From: Dyella_D sp052115385
Lineage (GTDB): Bacteria; Pseudomonadota; Gammaproteobacteria; Xanthomonadales; Rhodanobacteraceae
Direction of reading: 5' to 3'
Length of the DNA: 64,000 nucleotides
Assembly: GCF_052115385.1 (NCBI RefSeq)
Contig: NZ_JBFRGP010000016.1
Coordinates: forward strand, 1-64,000
Made by a program: the position numbers and the translations under genes. This document shows positions 1 through 6,861 of this stretch, one piece after another; the stretch's first letter is position 1, and the number at the start of each line of letters is the position of its first letter. A model generated the notes under the pieces. That model had not been told where the DNA came from. It saw only the letters and a list, made by a program, of their open reading frames with translations, and did no database searches.

Positions 1-95
1 ATCTCGGCGATCGAGTCTCCTTGCCGCCACTGGCTCCACAGCCGCTTCTTCTGTTCCGCGTTCAGGCGCCTTGCAGTCGATCCTGCCTTGCTCAT
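1..95 (-). CDS. IS30-family transposase, N-terminal part (runs off the window)
   Basis: Only the first 31 codons are inside the window, read leftward from an ATG at 95. A GGGAG ribosome site lies 6 bases upstream of it. The visible residues (MSKAGSTARRLNAEQKK, then LWSQWRQGDSIAEI) match the helix-turn-helix start of IS30-type DDE transposases, where a line of the type LW..W..G.S...I is typical. The sequence at about 121-149 (GTGTTGCATTGACCAGTTG and following) is probably the terminal inverted repeat of the element, but the other end is not visible. The IS sits next to the integrase end of the island. The family call rests on a short stretch. Confidence 0.6.
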   Translation of the reverse strand, partial: MSKAGSTARRLNAEQKKRLWSQWRQGDSIAE

Positions 96-152
96 CGTCT
101 CTCCCGGTCATCAACACTATGGGTGTTGCATTGACCAGTTGAAACCGCCGTT

Positions 153-174
153 GTTGAAAATTGTGTTGAAAATT
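153..174. repeat. Tandem GTTGAAAATT motifs beside the integrase gene
   Basis: GTTGAAAATT occurs at 153-162 and again at 165-174, a 12-base spacing, at the 3' end of the integrase gene. The same ten bases occur once more near the right island end at 16604-16613. They are candidates for arm-type integrase or excisionase binding sites. The function is inferred from placement only. Confidence 0.4.
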
Positions 175-1345
175 AGCCGTCAGATACCGGGTCAACGACG
201 GGGAGCGAGTGGTCATAGTGATGGACCATCTGCATGGTCTTATGGCCGCTGGCCAATTGCTTGTCCGCCTTGGTTCCCTTCGTATCGGTGATCGCTCGGT
301 GCTTGATCGCATGGAGTCCGAACTTTTCGTCGGGAGCCAATACGCCGGCCGAAATCGCGGCGGCCATGGCGCGACGCCAGGCGCTAGCCATGGTGCTCTT
401 GACCACCTTGCGACCGGTCTCGGCCACGACTAGCGGCCGATCCTTGGGTAGATGCGGGATAGGCATGCGCTTCGCCGCCCATATGCCCTGCCGCCTCGTT
501 TTGAGCCAATCCCAAGCCTCTCGGAGCTGTGGTGACCAGCGAGTCACATTGCCTAGGCTCCCTTTGCGCCTATCCACGATGACGCCCTCCTTGCTTTCGT
601 TGGCATCTGAAAGGTTGCGCACCTCCACACTACGCATACGACACTCATAGGCGATCACAGCCACGGCCCAGACATAGGGAGCCAGCGACCCCTTGGTTCT
701 GGTTGCTAGGCCACCACGGCGTTTGAAGAGCGCCACAACGGCTTTCATTGTCACCAAGTCCGGCATGCGATGGTTTGCCGCTTCGTCTGGCATATCGACA
801 CCTTTTGCCGCGTTGAATTTGCACAAGCCTCGTGGCATACCCCAAACGAACGCTGCGGATAGATATCGTTGGACGTGAGCACCACTCGAAGGCGTTGCCT
901 TATCTGCCACGTCGTTGTGGCTTCGCTTGCCATCGGCAACAGCATCCACCAGCAACTGAATCACAGGAAGGTCAACCTTTCTCAACTTTAGCTTGCCAAA
1001 TGGCACGCCAAGCTTCGTTGTGAAGGCATTGATGATCGCTCTGCACCGGCGATAGTCGGACTGCGTGTCGCTGGAAAGCTTGCGGAAAGCGGCAGATTTT
1101 TCGTGACGATCCAGCAGATAGTCCAGCGTTTCCCTGTCGATGCCCGACAGGCATTCCATGGCATGGTGCAGGTCCGACAGTAACGCGTCGTCGTTACCGA
1201 GGCGCCGCATACGCGGCGCCTCCCCATCGACCATCGTGTACCAGTAGCGGTCACGCCGATTCCAATAGCAGCGCCTGGGTAGCTGATTTTGCTCAATATG
1301 CGCTGGCATGCTCGGGTCATATTTTCGTTTGCGTCCTTTCGTCAT
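173..1345 (-). CDS. Tyrosine recombinase (phage/island integrase)
   Basis: A site-specific recombinase of 390 residues that would insert and excise the island at the tRNA-Asn site. The C-terminal catalytic domain shows the family residues in order: Arg in ECRMRS (about 236-238), His and Arg in HAIKHR (345-350), His in SGHKT (368), and Tyr in HHYDHS (377) as nucleophile. The N-terminal 100 to 190 region is an SAM-like core-binding domain. The ATG overlaps the stop of the excisionase-like gene by 4 bases (ATGA), so the two are co-translated. No lesion is visible, and it may still be active although the prophage is not. Confidence 0.9.
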   Translation of the reverse strand: MTKGRKRKYDPSMPAHIEQNQLPRRCYWNRRDRYWYTMVDGEAPRMRRLGNDDALLSDLHHAMECLSGIDRETLDYLLDRHEKSAAFRKLSSDTQSDYRRCRAIINAFTTKLGVPFGKLKLRKVDLPVIQLLVDAVADGKRSHNDVADKATPSSGAHVQRYLSAAFVWGMPRGLCKFNAAKGVDMPDEAANHRMPDLVTMKAVVALFKRRGGLATRTKGSLAPYVWAVAVIAYECRMRSVEVRNLSDANESKEGVIVDRRKGSLGNVTRWSPQLREAWDWLKTRRQGIWAAKRMPIPHLPKDRPLVVAETGRKVVKSTMASAWRRAMAAAISAGVLAPDEKFGLHAIKHRAITDTKGTKADKQLASGHKTMQMVHHYDHSLPVVDPVSDG

Positions 1346-1569
1346 ATCACTTCGTCCGGTCGATAGCTTTCACTGCGCCGAGCAACGACGCCTACGCCGA
1401 GCGATTCATTCAGCGCATCGAGCGTGGTCCACGGTCCATTGGCGCCGTCCTTGATCCGAATGTTTTGTGTTCGGGCCCAGCGACGTACCGCCGATGGCGT
1501 GGTCTTGCCTGATAGTTCACGCAGTTGACCCGGCATGATGATGTGCTTGCTTGCGTCTCCACCTAGCAC
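1342..1569 (-). CDS. DUF4224-type putative excisionase
   Basis: A 75-residue protein with a GTG start at 1569, behind GGGAG. It contains the pattern LRELSGKTTPSAVRRWARTQ, which matches the small winged-helix DUF4224 proteins found directly upstream of phage integrases. By position and size it is the recombination directionality factor or a regulator of the integrase, acting at the attachment site. It overlaps the integrase start by 4 bases. The function is inferred from family and context. Confidence 0.7.
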   Translation of the reverse strand: MLGGDASKHIIMPGQLRELSGKTTPSAVRRWARTQNIRIKDGANGPWTTLDALNESLGVGVVARRSESYRPDEVI

Positions 1570-1575
1570 GGTGAT

Positions 1576-1887
1576 TCATCTCCCCGCCGCTTCGGCTTTT
1601 CGAGCGGTGCGCGGCATGCGTGTGACACGCGAAGGCGCCGGCGCGACCAGGGCCAGTTCGAACTGGCTATATCGTTTTCCCCACTCGGCTTCGGCGGCTT
1701 CTAGCGTCGCGTGCATGCCGGTACTGCGGCCGCATGCGCACTCAAGGCTGTGTCGCACAGCGTGCACCTTGAATTGCATCGTTTCGCGGCGACTGCGACC
1801 ACGACATTCGATATGCCGCGGTTCGTGATGGCACTCGGCGCAGGGCCAGAAGCGTCCGGCATCTTCACGTATGTGCTGCTGGAACAT
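1576..1887 (-). CDS. Small phage protein with paired Cys motifs
   Basis: 103 residues when started at the ATG at 1887, which has GGGGAGG 6 bases upstream and lies 2 bases after the stop of the preceding gene. A longer in-frame start at 1926 overlaps the upstream gene and has no ribosome site. A CAEC...H pair and an ECAC-G pair suggest a small zinc-binding fold, like restriction-alleviation or Lar-type proteins of temperate phages, but identity cannot be fixed. It belongs to the leftward early operon with rdgC and int. Confidence 0.6.
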   Translation of the reverse strand: MFQQHIREDAGRFWPCAECHHEPRHIECRGRSRRETMQFKVHAVRHSLECACGRSTGMHATLEAAEAEWGKRYSQFELALVAPAPSRVTRMPRTARKAEAAGR

Positions 1888-1889
1888 GT

Positions 1890-2369
1890 TCAGGCCTCCC
1901 CGGCGCGGATCGCGTGGAATCCCCACAGATTCGCGTCGTGCAGAAGCCCATCGCGCTGCATGCGGGTGAGCATCTGGCGCGCCTTGGCCGGACCCATCAG
2001 GGCCATTTCCACCGGCGCCTGGAGCGACGCGCCGCCGTGGCGAAGCACGGCCAGCAGTAAGCGTACGTAAGCAAGGCCAGCGGCCTCGGTCGGTGTCCAG
2101 GGCGGCGGCGAGGTCTCCATCAACTTTTCACCGCAAGCAGCACGTAGACGGATGCCCTGCTCGTCCGAGAGGTAACCGAGTGTGACCGCTAGCCCGATGG
2201 CGCCGGTCAGATACGTCAAATGTCCCAGCCGGGCGTGTGGGTGCTGTGCGGCATCGCGTCCCAGCGCCTCGGCCTGCCGGAGCACCAGGCGCGTCACAAA
2301 GCCGGACTGCGCATGGGCTTCGATTGCCGTGCTGTTCTTATCCCTATTCGTGCGCTGTTTGTCGGTCAT
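1890..2369 (-). CDS. Hypothetical phage early protein
   Basis: 159 residues, with no family recognised. The sequence is rich in Ala, Leu and Arg and predicted helical, with a polar first 20 residues. The last 40 residues (MGPAKARQMLTRMQRDGLLH...) look like a small winged-helix segment, so a DNA-binding accessory role is possible. It sits 4 bases from rdgC on one side and 2 bases from the Cys-rich gene on the other, as expected for a compact phage operon. Confidence 0.65.
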   Translation of the reverse strand: MTDKQRTNRDKNSTAIEAHAQSGFVTRLVLRQAEALGRDAAQHPHARLGHLTYLTGAIGLAVTLGYLSDEQGIRLRAACGEKLMETSPPPWTPTEAAGLAYVRLLLAVLRHGGASLQAPVEMALMGPAKARQMLTRMQRDGLLHDANLWGFHAIRAGEA

Positions 2370-2372
2370 GGC

Positions 2373-3275
2373 TCAGGCCTCCGCTGGGCGGGCGAGGGTG
2401 AAGGTGGTCTCGATGAAGGCGAGTAGGCGCCGCACCTCCAACGTGGCCAGTGCCATGTCGCTCTCCACCTGCATGTCATGACTTTCCGCCTCCGCCTGAT
2501 CGGCGGTGAGGACATCCAGCGGACGCAGCCGCGTGATCGCCAGGTCATGCGAAAGCACCAGGCTCAGTCGATCGTCGAACACCAAGCCCACCTGAAAGGC
2601 CTGCTTGCCGCCGCGTAGGTGTTCCTTGATTTCGTCCGCGCCCAGCGCCTGCCGGCGGCACCGCACCAGCGCACCGGTGGCCGTGACCGGGTCGCGCAAC
2701 TCGCACTCGTCGCCGAGAGAAAGTGACGACGGCAGCGAATCGTTGGCCAGCCAGTCGGTCAGCAAGGCGCGCGGGGCCTCGGCGGAAGACAGTGGCACCG
2801 CCGGGAAGGAACCAAACGCCTCACGAAGCGCGGACAGAGCCAGCTCGGCATAACGCCGGCTCGGCGTGTCGATGACCAGCCAGCCGTGTTTGGGGTCGAT
2901 CCAGCCAGCGATGCGCCGGGACGTTACCGGGGCGTGCGGCAGCATCACCTGCAGCACGTCCTCGTGCAGCTGTTTGCGCTCCTTGCGCCCGACCTTGCGG
3001 CCCTCCTCGGTGGCGATGGCCTGCACCTTCTTGGTCACCGCGTCACGGACGGACGCCGCCGGCAGCACGCGTTCGGCCTGCACGAACACAAAGCCGGTAC
3101 AGCCATTGGCGACGATGGTCAGGCGGTCATCCACGAGGCCGTAGGGCGAGCCGAAGCCTCGCGTCGCCAGGTCGTGGGGGCCGGGCTCGCGCACACGGTG
3201 ACGTGCCAAGTCGGCGGCGATGTCGTTGGACGGGGAGGCGCCGAAGCGAAAGAGGGAGAGATTACGGGGAAACAT
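2373..3275 (-). CDS. rdgC: Recombination-associated protein RdgC
   Basis: 300 residues from the ATG at 3275, the usual RdgC length. An upstream in-frame start would add 34 residues unlike the family. The start MFPRNLSLFRF, the IGFV-type stretch GCTGFVFVQAERVLPAASVRDAV and the KKVQAIATEEGRKVGRKERK region are characteristic. RdgC forms a ring dimer around double-stranded DNA and restrains RecA. Phage copies probably protect or tune recombination of phage DNA. Here it is phage-borne, within the early operon of the remnant. Confidence 0.92.
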   Translation of the reverse strand: MFPRNLSLFRFGASPSNDIAADLARHRVREPGPHDLATRGFGSPYGLVDDRLTIVANGCTGFVFVQAERVLPAASVRDAVTKKVQAIATEEGRKVGRKERKQLHEDVLQVMLPHAPVTSRRIAGWIDPKHGWLVIDTPSRRYAELALSALREAFGSFPAVPLSSAEAPRALLTDWLANDSLPSSLSLGDECELRDPVTATGALVRCRRQALGADEIKEHLRGGKQAFQVGLVFDDRLSLVLSHDLAITRLRPLDVLTADQAEAESHDMQVESDMALATLEVRRLLAFIETTFTLARPAEA

Positions 3276-3283
3276 CGGGCACC

Positions 3284-3448
3284 TCAGCGGGGCAGAAAGG
3301 GGAGCAGCGTGCAGGCGGCCAGCAGCAAACCGGCCAGGAAGGCGACGAACAGTTCCGAGTCGCCATAGAGACGGCACGCGCCTGGCATGGGGTGTCGCGT
3401 AGACTGTGGATGGGGGCCGAGTGCCGGCCGGATGCGCATCGTGTGCAT
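3284..3448 (-). CDS. Small membrane protein of the phage operon
   Basis: 54 residues, start at 3448 chosen because GAAGGAG lies 8 bases upstream. Longer readings have no ribosome site. The second half holds one hydrophobic segment (FVAFLAGLLLAACTLLPFL), so a single-pass inner-membrane peptide is predicted. It ends 8 bases before rdgC starts. No family is recognised. Confidence 0.4.
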   Translation of the reverse strand: MHTMRIRPALGPHPQSTRHPMPGACRLYGDSELFVAFLAGLLLAACTLLPFLPR

Positions 3449-3543
3449 GGTGTGTGCTCCTTCGGTGGGTATCAGGCGGTGCATGGGGAGTGCACGAACA
3501 CTCCCCCGGCCCCCGCCGCGGGTGAGCCGGAGTGACCGGCGAA

Positions 3544-4020
3544 TCAGTCGTCGTGGTGGGCGGTGCTGAAGATCCAGCAGCGCACGGTGGCCGGCCCGTT
3601 CGTACGGATGGCGCTGCGCACCGCGCGGCTGGATTCGAGGAATTTGTGGCGTTTGCTGGTGGGCAGGTGTTCGCGAAGCTCCGCCAGGGTCGGCACGTCG
3701 CGCCACCGCTCGGTGGCCATTTCCAGCCATTCGTGGATGTTGACCGCGATCAGGTTCTTGTCGGCGCTGTGGTTGAGGTACGGGCGCTCGCCCTGGCCGT
3801 TCAACTCGTGGAAGCGCTCCCAGAAGGCGACCACCACCTCGTGATCGGTGTTGATCGCCCGCTGCCGTTCCTCGGTCATGGTAGTGAGCTGCTGCAGGGT
3901 GGCTTCGCGGTACGGCGCGACGGCCGGCACCACCAATTCCAAGGCCTCGGCCATGGCCATCAGCTGCGCATGGTTCTTCGCCAGGCGCACGCTTTTCACT
4001 TTCGGGTTGTCGAGCAACTG
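3544..4020 (-). pseudogene. 3' remnant of a large phage early gene (replication type), 5' end deleted
   Basis: An open frame of about 157 codons with no proper start: the best initiator is a TTG at 4017, without ribosome site, and the frame is closed by a stop at 4042-4044. The C-terminal pattern (LIAVNIHEWLEMA, SKRHKFLESSRAVRS, TVRCWIF) resembles the tails of large phage replication primase/ATPase proteins, from memory of such families. Homology stops exactly where portal homology on the other strand begins, so the 5' part was lost by deletion. Confidence 0.6.
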
Positions 4021-4964
4021 ATCCGGAGCCGATCGACCGATCTAACCTGCTGGACTACGTGCAGGTGTGGCACAACAGCCGATGGTACGAGCCGCCTGTC
4101 AGTCTGACCGGCCTGGCCAACATGTTGCAGATTGCGCCTCACCACTCGTCGGCCATCTATGTGAAGCGGAACCTGCTGGTCTCCGCGTTCCAGCCGACGC
4201 GTTACCTGTCGGTGGCGGAGTTCGAGGCCTTTGCCATGGACTACCTCACTTTCGGCCAGGCCTACCTGGAATGCGAAGAGGCGGTGTCGGGCAAGCTGCT
4301 GCGGACCAAACACACGCCGTCGCTGTTCACGCGGCGCGGGGTGGAGGAGGGCGCGTTCTGGTTCGTGCCGCCGAATGGGCAGGCTTTCCAGTTCGAACGG
4401 CCGGTGGTGCAAATAAAGGCCCCAGACGTGCGGCAAGAGGTGTATGGCATCCCCGAATATCTGAGCGCGCTGCATGCCGCCCAGCTCAACCGTTCGGCCA
4501 CGCTGTTCCGTCGCAAGTATTACGACAACGGATCACACGCGGGCTTCATCCTCTACATGACGGATCCGGCGCAGAATCCTGACGACGTCGACAACCTGCG
4601 GAAGGCTCTAAAGGGGGCGAAGGGGCCGGGTAACTTCCGGAATCTCTTCATGTATGCGCCGAGCGGCAAGAAGGACGGCTTGCAGCTGATTCCGATCAGC
4701 GAGGTGGCGGCCAAGGACGACTTTGCGTCAATCAAGAATGCGAGCCGGGATGACATCCTCGCGGCGCATCGTGTTCCGCCGCAGCTGCTGGGGATGATTC
4801 CTACGAATGCTGGTGGCTTTGGCGATGTGGAGAAGGCGACGCAGGTGTTCTTTGCCAATGAAGTGGCACCGATTCAAGCGCGAATGAAGGGGCTGAATGA
4901 CGCGCTCGGCGTCAATATCTTTCGCTTCAAGGCACTGGGTTCTGCGGTGGAGGCGACCACCTAG
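4020..4964 (+). pseudogene. P2-type phage portal protein (gpQ family), 5' truncated
   Basis: Portal proteins form the dodecameric ring through which DNA enters the capsid. Family motifs start immediately at the scar (DPEPIDRSNLLDYV read from 4020, no start codon). They continue through WYEPPVS, HHSSAIYVKRN, DYLTFGQAYLE, TRRGVEEG, RRKYYDNGSHAGFI, HRVPPQLLGMIP and GGFGDVEKA to a natural stop. Intact members are about 340 residues, so some 25 to 30 N-terminal residues are missing. GTG at 4059 could restart translation, but without terminase and capsid genes it has no function. Confidence 0.85.
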
Positions 4965-4984
4965 GGCCGCTTCTCCATCACCAC

Positions 4985-5581
4985 TCACTGCCACGTCTGA
5001 ATGATAGGGGATCGTGACTCTTGATACGGTCCCGCATAGCGAAGGCGACTTTGGGCGTCCATGATGCGGTCCTGCAGGCCTTGCCGTTGCATCCTATAGT
5101 CCTGAATGATGGCGTCCCTGTTGCCAATGGTTGAAGTCAGAGCATTGTGGATGTCCCCATCTAAGCTCTGAATATTCCTTTGCAGGCCTTGAATGTAATC
5201 GAATTCGGCAGCGTTCCCCTTTAACGTTGCAACTGATGCTTGGCAATTAGATAGCTGCTGCTGAAGTCCTGGTATGGCGGTGAGGGTGCCATTGGCTTGA
5301 GCAATGCTTATACGAAGCTTGGATAGCTCGGCTTCCGCGGTGGCCGCTTCATTTCGCGCTTGCTGTCGCGCGTCCCTCTCGTTGGCGAGTTCTTGGATCC
5401 GGTCCTTGATGTCTTGGCGCAGTTGCGCGTTCGTTGATTTCAATGATTCGTTCTCTGCAACAGTCCATAAGTGCCCTGTGGCTCCGCCAACAATAAGGGC
5501 TATTGTTGGCGCTAGTGCGGCCCACTTGCCCAGCTTGTCGACCAATGAAGGCTTTTCTTCTTTCTGATTATTCATCTGCAT
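4985..5581 (-). CDS. Orphan protein: one membrane helix plus long coiled coil
   Basis: 198 residues with no known family. Residues 20-40 (WAALAPTIALIVGGATGHLW) form a membrane anchor. Residues 45-180 are heptad-rich coiled coil with many Gln, Asn and Glu (DIKDRIQELANERDARQQARNEA and similar). The topology resembles phage spanin-like or exclusion proteins, but nothing identifies it. It lies directly behind the portal remnant on the opposite strand, the position where P2-like phages carry accessory genes, and is AT-richer than the phage genes. Confidence 0.7.
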   Translation of the reverse strand: MQMNNQKEEKPSLVDKLGKWAALAPTIALIVGGATGHLWTVAENESLKSTNAQLRQDIKDRIQELANERDARQQARNEAATAEAELSKLRISIAQANGTLTAIPGLQQQLSNCQASVATLKGNAAEFDYIQGLQRNIQSLDGDIHNALTSTIGNRDAIIQDYRMQRQGLQDRIMDAQSRLRYAGPYQESRSPIIQTWQ

Positions 5582-5629
5582 TGAGCTCTCAGGGTTTTCT
5601 TGGTCTAGGCACGATGGCTGGCGAGACTA

Positions 5630-5992
5630 TCAAGCGCCCGGCGTTCCTTTTCGACGAAGGGAACACAGCATTAAGCACTCGAGCGCATGCTCAAACTCAA
5701 AGACTGGGCCATAACGATCTTCGGGCCATGACTCGAACCATCCGCTATCCGGCTCGGGATTCTCATCGGTAATTCTTAACCCGGCGCGGTAAGATTCCAC
5801 GTCCTGGAAGTACAGGGTGTTGACTTCATCATCAAGGAGGTTCTTTCCGATGTAGGTAAGCGTACTCATCATTGGAATAGTCATCGCATGATCGATGTAC
5901 GAGACATGGAAGTAGGTCTCGCCAATGATGAGCTTGTCACTTTCGGTGTATTGCCCGTACGGGGGAATCTCTCGCTGATCAAACGTGAGCAT
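5630..5992 (-). CDS. Orphan acidic protein, possible immunity or accessory factor
   Basis: 120 residues from the ATG at 5992, preceded by AGGAA at 9 bases. An upstream ATG at 6037 lies inside the terminator hairpin and is unlikely. The protein is acidic and aromatic-rich (FDQREIPPYGQY, ESWPEDRYGPVFEFEHALE) and soluble. Small acidic proteins downstream of RHS toxin loci are often extra immunity proteins, but a terminator separates it from the toxin pair. No family is recognised. Confidence 0.6.
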   Translation of the reverse strand: MLTFDQREIPPYGQYTESDKLIIGETYFHVSYIDHAMTIPMMSTLTYIGKNLLDDEVNTLYFQDVESYRAGLRITDENPEPDSGWFESWPEDRYGPVFEFEHALECLMLCSLRRKGTPGA

Positions 5993-6033
5993 GGCGTGGG
6001 TTTCCTGGTGTGGCGTTGATCGTATTGGCGTTA

Positions 6034-6066
6034 GCAAAGAAGGCGGCCCTAGGCCGCCTTCTTTGC
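6034..6066. terminator. Perfect 15-bp hairpin behind the RHS/immunity operon
   Basis: GCAAAGAAGGCGGCC at 6034-6048 pairs without mismatch with 6052-6066 across a CTA loop. It lies just downstream of the immunity gene on the minus strand and before the next leftward gene, so it should end the RHS transcript. Because it is self-complementary it may work in both directions. Confidence 0.75.
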
Positions 6067-6120
6067 TGCATTGCTTCTCGTGCTTTCTGATGAATCTAGT
6101 GGCTGGTATTTGCGGCTGGC

Positions 6121-6861
6121 TTAAGCGAGCAGAGTGCCTTCGGCGATGTGCTTTAACTCGGTGAGCAGGCCACGATCCCGCGCTGGGAAGCCTTTAATGC
6201 TCAGGAATATCTGTTGCTGCCCTCCAGCCACCTCGTCTAGCAGGATTTTTTCGATAGCGCCGAATTGGTTGCCATACTTCTCCGTGAGTTCCAGGGAGGG
6301 AAGGCTTTGTACAAATTTCTTCCCTTCTTCTACATAGATGTAGTTGTCCCCATTTGGGAGTTGTTGCAGCCTAAGATCGATCCCGGTGCGAAATCCGACG
6401 TCCAGTAGCTTTGCTCCGGAGAAGTCATTGCCTCGAAACTCGTTTCGATCTCGGTCAATTGGTACGGGGCGATCCCTAAGAGGTCTTCCATTGAAAAATG
6501 CCTTCTTGATGACACCTGTAAAAAGGCAGTCAATGAACTCCGCATCAAGGCCCCTGAAGACATGGATCTTCACATTGCGAAACGTGCACCGCTCGAACCG
6601 CGCGTTCCCTGGAGCGTTAGCGTAGATCTCCGCATCATCGAAGCAGCAATCCAAGTAGCGCGACTGGATGCCGCCGGCTCCAAAGCCGGCGGCATCAATT
6701 CGAGTTTTGGAAAAATCGCAGCTTTTGAAGGTTGCGCCGATGGATACGAAATCTGGCCATTTCTGACCGCGAAAGGTTTCGCCGCTCACGATCTGGCGGT
6801 CAACAACCTTTCTTTCTCGCAGCAATCGCGCCAGATCTTTAGGTGGAATCGTTTTTGCCAT
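6121..6861 (-). CDS. Probable RHS-toxin immunity protein with pentapeptide-like repeats
   Basis: 246 residues from the ATG at 6861, which overlaps the RHS stop by one base (TAATG), so translation is coupled to the toxin. Residues 35-160 contain repeated A(D/N)FxxCxF-type units (FKSCDFSKTRIDAAGF, YLDCCFDDAEIYA, FERCTFRNVKI, FIDCLFTGVIKK, FRGNDFSGAKLLD), which build a right-handed quadrilateral beta-helix. By position it should be the cognate cytoplasmic immunity protein. The pentapeptide fold is seen in the sequence. The immunity role is inferred from coupling. Confidence 0.7.
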   Translation of the reverse strand: MAKTIPPKDLARLLRERKVVDRQIVSGETFRGQKWPDFVSIGATFKSCDFSKTRIDAAGFGAGGIQSRYLDCCFDDAEIYANAPGNARFERCTFRNVKIHVFRGLDAEFIDCLFTGVIKKAFFNGRPLRDRPVPIDRDRNEFRGNDFSGAKLLDVGFRTGIDLRLQQLPNGDNYIYVEEGKKFVQSLPSLELTEKYGNQFGAIEKILLDEVAGGQQQIFLSIKGFPARDRGLLTELKHIAEGTLLA

